A stretch of DNA of 32,342 nucleotides from Betaproteobacteria bacterium (lineage in GTDB: Bacteria > Pseudomonadota > Gammaproteobacteria > Burkholderiales > SG8-39): assembly GCA_016234705.1 (NCBI GenBank), contig JACRAS010000026.1, forward strand, positions 1-32,342. Reading direction: 5' to 3'. The position numbers and the translations under genes were made by a program. A model generated the notes under the pieces. That model ran no database searches and was not told the origin of the DNA. It saw nothing but the letters and a program-made list of their open reading frames with translations. This document shows, piece after piece, positions 24,918 to 32,158 of this stretch; the first letter of the stretch is position 1, and each line of letters opens with the position of its first letter.

Positions 24918-25472
24918 TCAGGACTCCTTCGATTCAAGCGCGATCTGCCGGCGCAATTCGCGGTAGCGCGGCTCGAAGTCCTCGCCGAACAGCGGATCGG
25001 GGCCGGGCGGAATGGCAGCCGTCACCGCCTCCCAGTCCTGCGACGTCAGAAGTTGTTCGGCGCGCGGCACGATGTCGCGGTCTTCCAGCGCAAGATGGCG
25101 GCGGTAGTACACCAGGTAGGTCGCGGCCGCGGCTTCCACCTTTGCGCGCTCGATGACGACATCGTCGACGACCTGTTCGAGGTATTTGAGCAGTTCCGTG
25201 CCGGCGGCGGCGATTACGCGATGCTCCTGCAGCAGCCGCTCTATCAGCGGTTTGAGCTCGGCGTCGCGCTTGACCAGGCGCGCGAACGCCACGTCCTCGC
25301 GCGCATGATGATAACGATCGGGGAAATAGCGCAGATAGCTGACGACGTCGAGCATCAGCTCGTAATTCGGCCCGTCGTCGGCATGGAAAGCAACTACCTG
25401 CCGCTCCAGCAGATCGAGCAAGCGGGCGAAATGCCTGTGTTCGGCCTGCCACAGGGCAATTGATTCAGACAT
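24918..25472 (-). CDS. Hemerythrin-like cation-binding domain protein
   Basis: Four-helix bundle of 184 residues likely to bind a di-iron centre and oxygen or to sense redox state. Candidate ligands lie in WQAEHRHFARLL (His12/His14), RYHHAREDVAF (about 54-62), LLQEHRVIAA (about 84) and YYRRHLALEDRDIVP (about 124-133), matching the spacing of the hemerythrin HHE family. There is no signal or membrane segment, so it is cytoplasmic. The ATG at 25472 follows GGAGG by about 4 nt. It is 41 nt downstream of the small Gly-tail gene on the same strand; an FNR-type box precedes that pair. It could store or sense oxygen for the anaerobic switch; this is inference. Confidence 0.88.
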   Translation of the reverse strand: MSESIALWQAEHRHFARLLDLLERQVVAFHADDGPNYELMLDVVSYLRYFPDRYHHAREDVAFARLVKRDAELKPLIERLLQEHRVIAAAGTELLKYLEQVVDDVVIERAKVEAAAATYLVYYRRHLALEDRDIVPRAEQLLTSQDWEAVTAAIPPGPDPLFGEDFEPRYRELRRQIALESKES

Positions 25473-25513
25473 GCGGCCTCCAACGGGAAGTTTACGTCCT
25501 GCGTTCGGGCAGG

Positions 25514-25921
25514 CTAGCGGTCGCCGGCCCCTCCACCACCGCCGCCGCCGCCGCGACCGCCAGCGCGGCCCATGGTCCTGCGGCCCCGGTTCCTCGGCGA
25601 GTTATGCGACTTTTCCGCCCGCGGCATCGGCCGCGCTCCCGTCGGTCGCGCGTTCCTCGGCATCGAACCCTGGCCCTTGATCCCGGCCATGGCCTGCACC
25701 CGCTTGATTTCGTTCGCCACCGCTTCGACGTTCAGCGCGAACACCGTGTCCGGGCCATGCTGTTGCAAGGCTGCTTGCTCCTGCGCCAGAAGCTCGTGCA
25801 ATTTGCGCAGCGCCTCGCTGCACGCCACCGCCAGGCCGGACTCTTTCTCGGTTCCCTGCCGATGCATCTCGATCGCGGCGATGCCGTCGGTCACTTCGTC
25901 ACTTGCCATTCGTGTGCCCAT
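25514..25921 (-). CDS. Small protein with helical N-terminus and basic Gly-rich tail
   Basis: Unrecognised protein of 135 residues. Residues 1 to about 85 look helical (EALRKLHELLAQEQAALQQH, ALNVEAVANEIKRVQAMAG), vaguely like FlgN-type chaperones, though I do not claim that family. Residues 86-135 are basic and low-complexity, ending GRAGGRGGGGGGGGAGDR, an RGG-like tail that could contact nucleic acid. The ATG at 25921 follows GAGGA by about 6 nt. It is probably co-transcribed with the hemerythrin gene. Low complexity at the end also means part of the tail may evolve by slippage. Confidence 0.65.
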   Translation of the reverse strand: MGTRMASDEVTDGIAAIEMHRQGTEKESGLAVACSEALRKLHELLAQEQAALQQHGPDTVFALNVEAVANEIKRVQAMAGIKGQGSMPRNARPTGARPMPRAEKSHNSPRNRGRRTMGRAGGRGGGGGGGGAGDR

Positions 25922-26224
25922 ACCGATTCCTCGTTTTCTTTTAGGGGTCGCGCTCAAGCGCTGCGGCGGCACCCGCTGCCTGCTTGCGGCGCGCGGCTTA
26001 CATCGCGCCCGGTGCGGCGCCATGCCGCTTCAGAACTCCGCCAAAGGCCGCGCGCCTCGGCGCGCCGATGCCAGCCTCGGGACTGGCTCAGGGGCCGCGC
26101 CGCGCTCGGGCGGCGATGCACCCCAGCGACGAATCATACTATAAATGGAGCGCGGGTCGCGCCGCGGCGTTTGATCAAGGTCAAGCTTCGAGCGGGTCTA
26201 TCACACTTGACCGGCGCAAAACGC
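25922..26224. other. Intergenic region: FNR-type promoter and long leader
   Basis: The 303-base gap between the small Gly-tail gene and the end of rquA. It holds the FNR-type box at 26171-26184 and AT-rich -10 candidates (TATAGT, 26143-26138). After these comes a GC-rich leader of about 210 nt with palindromes such as CGGCGCGCCG. Open frames here are Arg-rich and look like noise. No gene is supported. Confidence 0.5.
26171..26184 (-). promoter_or_regulatory. FNR/ANR-type box upstream of the small-protein/hemerythrin pair
   Basis: On the minus strand it reads TTGACCTTGATCAA, nine of ten matches to TTGAT-N4-ATCAA. TATAGT lies 37 nt downstream of its centre and CATTTA 33 nt downstream, so a class II arrangement is possible. 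The next gene on that strand starts at 25921. The site lies beyond the rquA stop, so it cannot serve rquA. Confidence 0.6.
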
Positions 26225-26938
26225 CTAAACCGTGATCACCAGCTTCTGGTAAAGACTGCCATAGTAGGTCTGTTTGCGTATCCGCGCCGGGGTGACGCTC
26301 CGGGGCAGCCATTCGGCAATTTCATGCTGCCACAGGTCCAGCGCGTAGGGTTCGAGCGCGCGCAGCACCGGCCGAAACAGGTAGCGCAAGGGGTGCAGGC
26401 GGCGCGGCAGGTGATAGTCGACCAGCACCAGCTTGCCGCCGGGCTTGACCACCCGCAGCGCTTCGCGCAGGGTCTGCCTGCGCGCCGCCGCCGGCTGCTC
26501 GTGCAGCAGGAAGAAAAGTATCGCCTGATCGTAGCTGGCATCATCGAAACCGAGAGCGGTCGAGTCGCTCTGATGCAGCGTCACCGGCGCCGAGGCCGGG
26601 AGCTTTTGGCGCAGGTTGCGCAATTGGATCGGCAGCACGTCGACGATGTCCAGCGTGCCGCCCGGCGCCACGCGTGCGGCGAGGTGCTCGGAGAGATTCC
26701 CATAGACGCAGGCAACTTGCAGCGTGCGTCCGGGCACTTCGGGCCCGAGTTCCGCCAGCGCGGCGTCGCGCAAGCGGGCGAAATTGCCCCACAGAATCAG
26801 GTTGACCAGCCACTGCCGCTCGAAAAAACTCACGGCATTCGGATGGATGTAGGCCCACCAGTAAGTCTCTTGCAGGTAGCTGGGAATGGCCTGCGGCCGC
26901 AACGGCTCGAGCGCTTTCTGCTCGCCTTGATAGTTCAT
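26225..26938 (-). CDS. rquA: RquA-type rhodoquinone biosynthesis methyltransferase homologue
   Basis: RquA uses S-adenosylmethionine in the conversion of ubiquinone to rhodoquinone, a lower-potential quinone for anaerobic electron transport. The 237-residue protein shows the distinctive RquA blocks: IPSYLQETYWWAYIHPNAV (18-36), FERQWLVNLILWGNFARLRD (39-58), RTLQVACVYGNL (71-82), DIVDVLPIQLRNLRQKLP (97-114), LFFLLHEQP (141-149), VVKPGGKLVLVDYH (163-176) and LEPYALDLW (195-203). VACVYG replaces the canonical methyltransferase glycine motif, as is usual in RquA. I choose the ATG at 26938, which matches the family start and follows AGGCGGGA; the frame is open 54 codons further upstream. An FNR-type box lies about 200 nt upstream. 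Confidence 0.85.
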   Translation of the reverse strand: MNYQGEQKALEPLRPQAIPSYLQETYWWAYIHPNAVSFFERQWLVNLILWGNFARLRDAALAELGPEVPGRTLQVACVYGNLSEHLAARVAPGGTLDIVDVLPIQLRNLRQKLPASAPVTLHQSDSTALGFDDASYDQAILFFLLHEQPAAARRQTLREALRVVKPGGKLVLVDYHLPRRLHPLRYLFRPVLRALEPYALDLWQHEIAEWLPRSVTPARIRKQTYYGSLYQKLVITV

Positions 26939-27138
26939 GCATCCCGCCTTTTTTGTCGCTGCCGCTCGAAGGCGGAGGATGGAAACCATCGCGCCCGACG
27001 CCACCGGCAGAGCGTCGAATGCGGACATGGCTTGGATTCGCGCTTGCCCGCAAGCCGCAATATGCCACATTCGGCATTTCCGCGTACCAAAAAATGGCAA
27101 GTGGTTTTAGCGCAGGGCATCGCCCGGATGGCATGGGC

Positions 27139-27152
27139 TTGATTTTTCTCAA
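27139..27152 (-). promoter_or_regulatory. FNR/ANR-type box upstream of rquA
   Basis: On the minus strand it reads TTGAGAAAAATCAA, nine of ten matches to TTGAT-N4-ATCAA. CTAAAA/TAAAAC lies about 39 nt downstream of the centre (27110-27104) as a possible -10. The leader to the rquA ATG would be about 160 nt. The region 26939-27210 otherwise shows no convincing gene; its last ~60 bases toward repeat C are unassigned. Confidence 0.6.
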
Positions 27153-27210
27153 CGCTGAAGCGCGCTGCCGGGAGTAATCTGATAAACAGTGTCGCACGCC
27201 AGCGGAGGAC

Positions 27211-27363
27211 TTGCGCGCTGCGCGCGCCAACCGTGTTTTCTGTACGGATGAAAAGCGCATCCGTACAGAAAACACGGTTATGGATAAAAACAAGGACGGT
27301 TTAGGGTTGCTTTTATACAAGATCGAAACTCTGCAACAACGGGGCGGTGCGATTCAAGTCGCC
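27211..27363 (-). repeat. Hairpin-rich dispersed intergenic repeat, copy C (inverted)
   Basis: In reverse complement it matches copy B: the outer end (GTTGCAGAGTT and flanks), then GATCTTGTATAAAAGC, the perfect 22-bp hairpin (27229-27279, loop AAAAGCG) and the GCGCGC palindrome. The first two hairpins of copies A and B are missing, with a clean join at CGATCTTG. The hairpin arms differ from copy B at three positions, and each change is matched on the other arm. Together with 26939-27210 it accounts for the gap before the next gene. Confidence 0.82.
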
Positions 27364-27406
27364 GCGTATAGAAGGAGGAAGTAATTCCTTTTTTCGGAGC
27401 ATTGTC

Positions 27407-29092
27407 TTGCACGCCAGCCATAGCCCGGTTTCACCGCACGCAACCACGACCGGCGCGCGCGGCCTGGACCGGCTGATCGCGGCGCTGCGCGCGCCGGCCT
27501 GCTATCCCCATGCGGTCGGCAACGTCCGACTGCTGCAGACCCACATCTCCTGCATCCTGCTCGCCGGAGACTACGCCTACAAGATCAAGAAACCGGTGAA
27601 CCTCGGTTTTCTGGATTTCAGCACGCTCCCCGCGCGCCGCTTCTATTGCGACGAGGAATTGCGCCTCAACCGCCGCACCGCGCCCGCGCTTTATCTCGAG
27701 GTCATTCCGATCTCGGGCAGCGAGTCGGCGCCGGTGCTGGGCGGCGGCGGGCGCGCGATCGAGTACGCGCTCAAAATGCGGCGCTTCAGGCAGGACGCCC
27801 TGCTCGACCGGATGGCGCGGCGCGGCGCGCTGGCGCCGCGGCACATCGACGCGCTCGCGCTGGCCCTGGCCCGATTCCATGCGGGCATAGCGCGCGCCGG
27901 CGCCGATCGGGAATTCGGCACGTCCGCGCGCATTCTCGCGCCCGCGCTGCAGAACTTCGAGCAACTGCGCGAGCTGATAAGCGCCGAACGGGACCTCGCG
28001 CTGCTCGCGCGCCTCGGCGACTGGAGCGCGCGCGAGCACGCCGCGCTCGCCGCGGTGTTCGAGTCGCGCAAGCGCGACGGCTGGGTGCGCGAATGCCACG
28101 GCGACCTGCACCTGGGCAACGTCGCGCTGCTGGACGGCGTGCCGACCCCCTTCGACTGCATCGAGTTCAGCGCCGATCTGCGCTGGACCGACGTCATGAA
28201 CGACATCGCGTTCCTGATGATGGACCTCATCGACCACCGCCTGCCGCGGCTCGCCTTTCGCTTCCTCAACGCCTATCTGGAGCGCAGCGGCGATTACGCC
28301 GGCCTGCGGGTGCTGCGCTTCTACCTCGTCTATCGCGCCCTGGTGCGCGCCAAGGTGTCGTGCATGCGCGCGCGCCAGCCGGGCCTGGTGGCGCGCGCGA
28401 AGCGCGAGATCGACGAGGAGTACCGCCGGCATCTTTATCTGGCCGAGCAGTTGGCGGCGCCCCGGCACGAGGCGCTGTTGATCATGCACGGGCTGTCCGG
28501 ATCGGGAAAAACCAGCGTCGCGCAAGGCCTCGCCGAAGCGCTGGGCGCGGTGCGCCTGCGCTCGGACGTGGAGCGCAAGCGTCTCCACGGCCTTGCGGCC
28601 GAGGCACGCTCGGGCTCGGCACTGGATGCCGGGCTGTACGCCCCCGGCGCGAGCGAGCGCACCTACACGCAGTTGGCCGGGCTCGCGCGCGCGGTGCTGG
28701 CGGCGCGCTTCCCGGTGATCGTCGACGCGGCTTTCCTGAAACGATCCTGGCGCGAGCGCTTTGCCGACATCGCCCGCGGCGCCGGCGCGGCTTTCGCCAT
28801 CGCGACCTGCACGGCGTCGCCGGCCACGTTGCGCGCGCGCGTGGCCCTGCGCGAACGCTCAGCGAGCGACGCCTCCGAAGCCGGCCTCGCCGTGCTCGAG
28901 CGGCAGTTCGCGACCGCGGAGCCGCTCGCCGCGGACGAAACCGCGCACGCGCTGGCGATCGACGCGGAACGCAATGCCGGCGCGGCGGAAGCGGCGGCGC
29001 TGGCGCGGCGCCTGGGACTGCAAGCGTACCGAGCCGATAGCGACGGGCGCATCCGGGGTAATATCCGGGGACGGATCGGATCAGTGACGTGA
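27407..29092 (+). CDS. APH-like kinase / P-loop ATPase fusion protein
   Basis: Two-domain protein of 561 residues. The N-terminal part (to about 340) is an aminoglycoside-phosphotransferase-like fold with YAYKIKKPVNLGFLDFST, the catalytic loop ECHGDLHLGN (about 227-236) and DCIEFSADLRWTDVMNDIAF. The C-terminal part has a Walker A loop GLSGSGKTS (about 361) and resembles zeta-toxin/adenylylsulfate-kinase-like small-molecule kinases. Such fusions are common in proteobacteria; the physiological substrate is unknown and drug resistance should not be assumed. I place the start at TTG 27407, which has CGGAG 7 nt upstream; a GTG at 27347 would add 20 residues lying partly in repeat C. Confidence 0.82.
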   Translation: MHASHSPVSPHATTTGARGLDRLIAALRAPACYPHAVGNVRLLQTHISCILLAGDYAYKIKKPVNLGFLDFSTLPARRFYCDEELRLNRRTAPALYLEVIPISGSESAPVLGGGGRAIEYALKMRRFRQDALLDRMARRGALAPRHIDALALALARFHAGIARAGADREFGTSARILAPALQNFEQLRELISAERDLALLARLGDWSAREHAALAAVFESRKRDGWVRECHGDLHLGNVALLDGVPTPFDCIEFSADLRWTDVMNDIAFLMMDLIDHRLPRLAFRFLNAYLERSGDYAGLRVLRFYLVYRALVRAKVSCMRARQPGLVARAKREIDEEYRRHLYLAEQLAAPRHEALLIMHGLSGSGKTSVAQGLAEALGAVRLRSDVERKRLHGLAAEARSGSALDAGLYAPGASERTYTQLAGLARAVLAARFPVIVDAAFLKRSWRERFADIARGAGAAFAIATCTASPATLRARVALRERSASDASEAGLAVLERQFATAEPLAADETAHALAIDAERNAGAAEAAALARRLGLQAYRADSDGRIRGNIRGRIGSVT

Positions 29093-29116
29093 ACGTGACG
29101 CGGGCGCGGTGCACGC

Positions 29117-29122
29117 TACAAT
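29117..29122 (+). promoter_or_regulatory. Possible -10 element of the EAL-domain gene
   Basis: TACAAT within GCACGCTACAATGCGC is a strong -10 hexamer 88 nt upstream of the EAL-domain start. The -35 region (GTGACG-like) is weak. The 117-nt gap holds no gene. Confidence 0.45.
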
Positions 29123-29209
29123 GCGCTAGCCGAATCAGCTACAGTTCGGCAGCGACGCCATGGCGAGCGCAATCTTGCCGGTGCTCGAAGATACCTATTT
29201 GAGAATGGC

Positions 29210-30832
29210 ATGACCGAAACATCCAGGAACCGACGCGACCGCCTGCGGTTTGGCCCGCTATTGCGCGTGCTGTTGCCCTCGCTGGTCACGCTCGCCCTCG
29301 TCGTGCTGCTGCTGTTCACTATGTTCTTCACCGAGTTCGACTGGCAATGGGTCACGTTCCTGGCGGGCATCCTGTTCGCCTCGGTCCTGGCGCTGGTCAG
29401 CGCCTCGTTGAAAAGCGGTTGGCGCACGGCGCGGCGCGCGGCCGAGGCGGTGCATTTCAAGCAACGCCTCAGTGCCGAAATCCAGCAGCACCGCGCTACG
29501 CGCGAGCAACTGGAGCGCGAGCTTGCGCTGCACCAGCAGGATCGCACGCGCCTGGCGAAGGAAACCGAAGCCCACCGCCTTGTCGTCGCGAGCAAGCAAG
29601 TTGCCGAAAGCAGGCTCACGATGCTCAAACTGCATTTGGAGGAGATTGCCGTTTTCGTCGATCACGAGCGGCATTGCGGCTTCCATACCAGGCGTTTTGC
29701 CGCCTGGACCGGCATCCCTTCGGGGCGCATAGAAGGGCTCGCCCTCGAGGAAGCGCTGCCACCGCGCGAAGCCGAGGCGCTGCGCGCGCAACTGCTGGAT
29801 GCCATGGACGGCCGCGCGGGGCGGGCCGAGTTGTCGCTCGCACGGCACACCGGCGTGGAGCAACGCGTGGTGGTGGACTTCCTGCCGCAGCGCGACGCCT
29901 CCGGCCAGGTCTGCGGCACGCTGCTGCTAATCAAGGAGCCGCAGTCATGGGCCGACGGCGCGCCGGCGCCGACCGATCAAGCAGCGGCGGGCGAGACCGA
30001 ACAGGCCGATATGCAACTCATGATCGCCGATGGGAGCGGCAATTCGGTGTACCTCAAGTCGCTCACCGAGGAACTGAGCGGCTGGGGCAATCCGCGCGAG
30101 CGCATCCGCCAGGCGATCCGGAACGACGGCTTCGATCTGTACGCGCAGGACATCGTCGCCGTGGGCATGGATACGCCGTTCAAGACCATGCACGAATTGC
30201 TCATCCGCATGCGCGACGAGGAACAGAACCTGGTGCCGCCGGGCACGTTCCTGCCGATTGCGGAGCGCTTCAACATGATGCCCGACATCGACCGCTTCGT
30301 GGTGAGGAAGGCCATCGCCGTGCGCGCAGCCGCGAGCTCCGCCGCGGACGCGGCCTCGGCGCCGGTGCTGTGCATCAACCTCGCGCGCGCCAGCATCGAG
30401 GACCGGTCGTTCCCGGAGTTCGTCGCGCGCGCGCTGGAACAAGGCGGGGTATCGGGTCAGGCGCTGTGTTTCGAGATCGCCGACGGCGACGCGATCGCTT
30501 GCGTGCCGGAGACCGCCCGCTTTGCCTACGAACTCAAGCGGCTCGGATGCCGCTTCACCCTGGACGGCTTCGGCCGCTCGGGCATCGGTTTCGACCACGT
30601 CAAGTCGCTGCCGCTGGATTTCCTCAAGATCGACGGCAGCATCATTCTGCAGATCCTGCGCGTGCCCGAAGCGCTGGCCAAGGTGCGCGCGATCCAGCGC
30701 GTGTGCAAGGCGATCGGCATTCGCACCATCGCCGAAATGGTGGAGAGCGACGACGGCCTCGTGCGGCTGCGCGCCGTCGGGGTCGATTTTGCCCAGGGCT
30801 TCGGCATCGCGCCGCCGCGCCCATTTTCATAG
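29210..30832 (+). CDS. Membrane-anchored protein with degenerate EAL domain
   Basis: A 540-residue protein. Two N-terminal membrane helices (about 17-40 and 48-66) are followed by a coiled coil (about 75-135), a PAS-like region (about 140-245) and an EAL domain (about 290-537). EAL domains hydrolyse cyclic di-GMP when all metal and base residues are present. Here the signature is ELLIRM (E329), CINLARAS keeps the Asn, LKIDGS keeps K473, and AEMVESDDG keeps the late Glu. The metal-binding DDFG motif is LDGFG (D452, G453), so one acidic ligand is lost. FEIADGDAI also departs from the usual EITE motif. It may be a c-di-GMP binder or protein-interaction module rather than a phosphodiesterase. There is no GGDEF domain. 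The start has only a weak ribosome site. Confidence 0.85.
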   Translation: MTETSRNRRDRLRFGPLLRVLLPSLVTLALVVLLLFTMFFTEFDWQWVTFLAGILFASVLALVSASLKSGWRTARRAAEAVHFKQRLSAEIQQHRATREQLERELALHQQDRTRLAKETEAHRLVVASKQVAESRLTMLKLHLEEIAVFVDHERHCGFHTRRFAAWTGIPSGRIEGLALEEALPPREAEALRAQLLDAMDGRAGRAELSLARHTGVEQRVVVDFLPQRDASGQVCGTLLLIKEPQSWADGAPAPTDQAAAGETEQADMQLMIADGSGNSVYLKSLTEELSGWGNPRERIRQAIRNDGFDLYAQDIVAVGMDTPFKTMHELLIRMRDEEQNLVPPGTFLPIAERFNMMPDIDRFVVRKAIAVRAAASSAADAASAPVLCINLARASIEDRSFPEFVARALEQGGVSGQALCFEIADGDAIACVPETARFAYELKRLGCRFTLDGFGRSGIGFDHVKSLPLDFLKIDGSIILQILRVPEALAKVRAIQRVCKAIGIRTIAEMVESDDGLVRLRAVGVDFAQGFGIAPPRPFS

Positions 30833-30937
30833 AGCATGCATCGGGCTTCTACCGCATGCGCCCCGCCATACGCAGCCGCCCGCCGAAACTGGGCGAGCAC
30901 ACCGACGAATTCATCAACAATAGCGAAGGATAAGCCA

Positions 30938-31735
30938 ATGGAACTGCCGAACTACGCAACCCTCAAGACCGAAATGGCCGAGCCGCATGTGCTCGTGGTG
31001 ACCCTCAACCGGCCCGATGTGGGCAATGCGATCAATACCCAGATGGGCCGCGATTTCCTCGACCTGTGGACCAGACTGACCGAGGACGCGGGCGAGGTGC
31101 GCTGCGTGGTGCTGACCGGAGCGGGCGAAAAGATCTTCTGCTCCGGCGGCGACCTGAAAGAGCGCAACGGCATGTCGAAGGAGCAGTGGGTGCGCCAGCA
31201 CCAACTGTTCGAGCGCCAATACTGGACCCTGGTCGACCTGACCCTGCCGGTGATCGCCGCGGTCAAAGGCCACGCCTATGCCGGCGGTCTAGAGACCGCG
31301 CTGTCCTGCGATTTCATCTATGCCGTCAACGGCGCGCGCTTCGCCCTGACCGAGGTGACGCTCGGCATCATGCCCGGCGCGGGCGGCACGCAAAATCTGC
31401 CGCGCGCGCTGGGCGAGCGCCGCGCCAAGGAAATCATCATGACCGGACGGCCGTTCAGCGCGCAGCAGGCGTACGCTTGGGGTCTGGCGAACGAGCTGTG
31501 CGAACTGCAGGAGTTGATGCCCAAGGTGCTGGAGACCGCGCGCGTCATCGCCGCAAACGCGCCGCTGTCGGTGCGCCAGGTGAAGAAGTCGGTTCGCTTC
31601 GGCATGCAGATGGAACTGAAGACGGCCTACCGTTTCGAAGTCGAGGCGTACAACCATCTGGTTGAAACCGAAGACCGTTACGAGGGCGTCAGGGCATTCA
31701 ATGAAAAACGCAAAGCGGTGTTCAAGGGCCGCTGA
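30938..31735 (+). CDS. Enoyl-CoA hydratase/isomerase family protein
   Basis: Crotonase-fold enzyme of 265 residues acting on an acyl-CoA in the cytoplasm. The oxyanion-hole segment is FCSGGDLKERNGMSKEQW. The two acidic residues used by hydratases are present: Glu in YAGGLETALSCDF and Glu in LTEVTLGIMPGAGGTQ. The C-terminal trimer helix follows (EVEAYNHLVETEDRYEGVRA). Exact substrate is unknown; fatty-acid or aromatic-acid degradation are options. The frame is open 34 codons upstream, but the ATG at 30938 follows GAAGGA by about 7 nt and gives the family start. It is 105 nt downstream of the EAL gene on the same strand, without an evident functional link. Confidence 0.9.
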   Translation: MELPNYATLKTEMAEPHVLVVTLNRPDVGNAINTQMGRDFLDLWTRLTEDAGEVRCVVLTGAGEKIFCSGGDLKERNGMSKEQWVRQHQLFERQYWTLVDLTLPVIAAVKGHAYAGGLETALSCDFIYAVNGARFALTEVTLGIMPGAGGTQNLPRALGERRAKEIIMTGRPFSAQQAYAWGLANELCELQELMPKVLETARVIAANAPLSVRQVKKSVRFGMQMELKTAYRFEVEAYNHLVETEDRYEGVRAFNEKRKAVFKGR

Positions 31736-31921
31736 GCGCGCCGGTTCCGACCAATCTCATCCCGGCCTATGACAGTACACAGCATCTGTAGCGCGCGCGA
31801 TTTATTGGCACGGCGCCACCCTGATCAGCGGATCCAGCCTTTTGCGGCTTTGACGAACGCGATAGAGGACTGGAATATCTCCACTTACCCCTTCGGTTCC
31901 CCGGTTCGCGTTGAAAAACGG

Positions 31922-32068
31922 CTAAGGGGATACCTTTTTCGCGGCGTCCGCGCTGACCATCCCGACCTGTTGCCGCTTCAGCTTCTTCGCTCGCTTGGCT
32001 GTCGCCGCGAGATTCTTCCTGGTTCTTTGCTTCGTTCGCCTGGTCGTCAGCATCCGAGAGTGACTCAT
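31922..32068 (-). CDS. Small, very basic protein (48 residues)
   Basis: From an ATG at 32068, with GGAGG 5 nt upstream, this short frame encodes MSHSRMLTTRRTKQRTRKNL and continues AATAKRAKKLKRQQVG to a TAG at 31922-31924. About a third of the residues are Lys or Arg, with a helical repeat of basic residues and no signal peptide. It resembles small basic conserved hypothetical proteins of betaproteobacteria and could bind RNA, the ribosome or DNA; I recognise no named family. It lies between the enoyl-CoA hydratase and DUF4143 genes. Beyond the TAG the same frame stays open for another 38 codons, so a longer ancestral gene cannot be excluded. The rest of 31736-31921 shows nothing I can name. 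Confidence 0.6.
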   Translation of the reverse strand: MSHSRMLTTRRTKQRTRKNLAATAKRAKKLKRQQVGMVSADAAKKVSP

Positions 32069-32158
32069 TCGAGCCTCCAATTGATACGCCGTTGAATTGC
32101 AGCTTAGTTTGACCTGTTTTTTCGTTCCTGGCTACCAAGACCGTCGACAGGGCCGACC

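Noticed and set aside
25460..27142. 560-codon plus-strand frame opposite the small Gly-tail gene and rquA
   Set aside because: Crosses two genes and an intergenic region; Arg/Gln-rich noise.
27092..27180. Extension of repeat C toward rquA
   Set aside because: Weak similarity to the ends of copies A and B is visible after a gap but too diverged to claim by eye.
27407..29092. Aminoglycoside resistance gene
   Set aside because: The APH-like fold is fused to a P-loop kinase and belongs to a widespread chromosomal family; nothing indicates drug resistance.
31801..31921. Possible H-NS-like C-terminal remnant after the 48-residue frame
   Set aside because: A loose resemblance (FNANRGTE..SG) requires several frameshifts and lacks the TWSGRG core motif, so I do not claim it.
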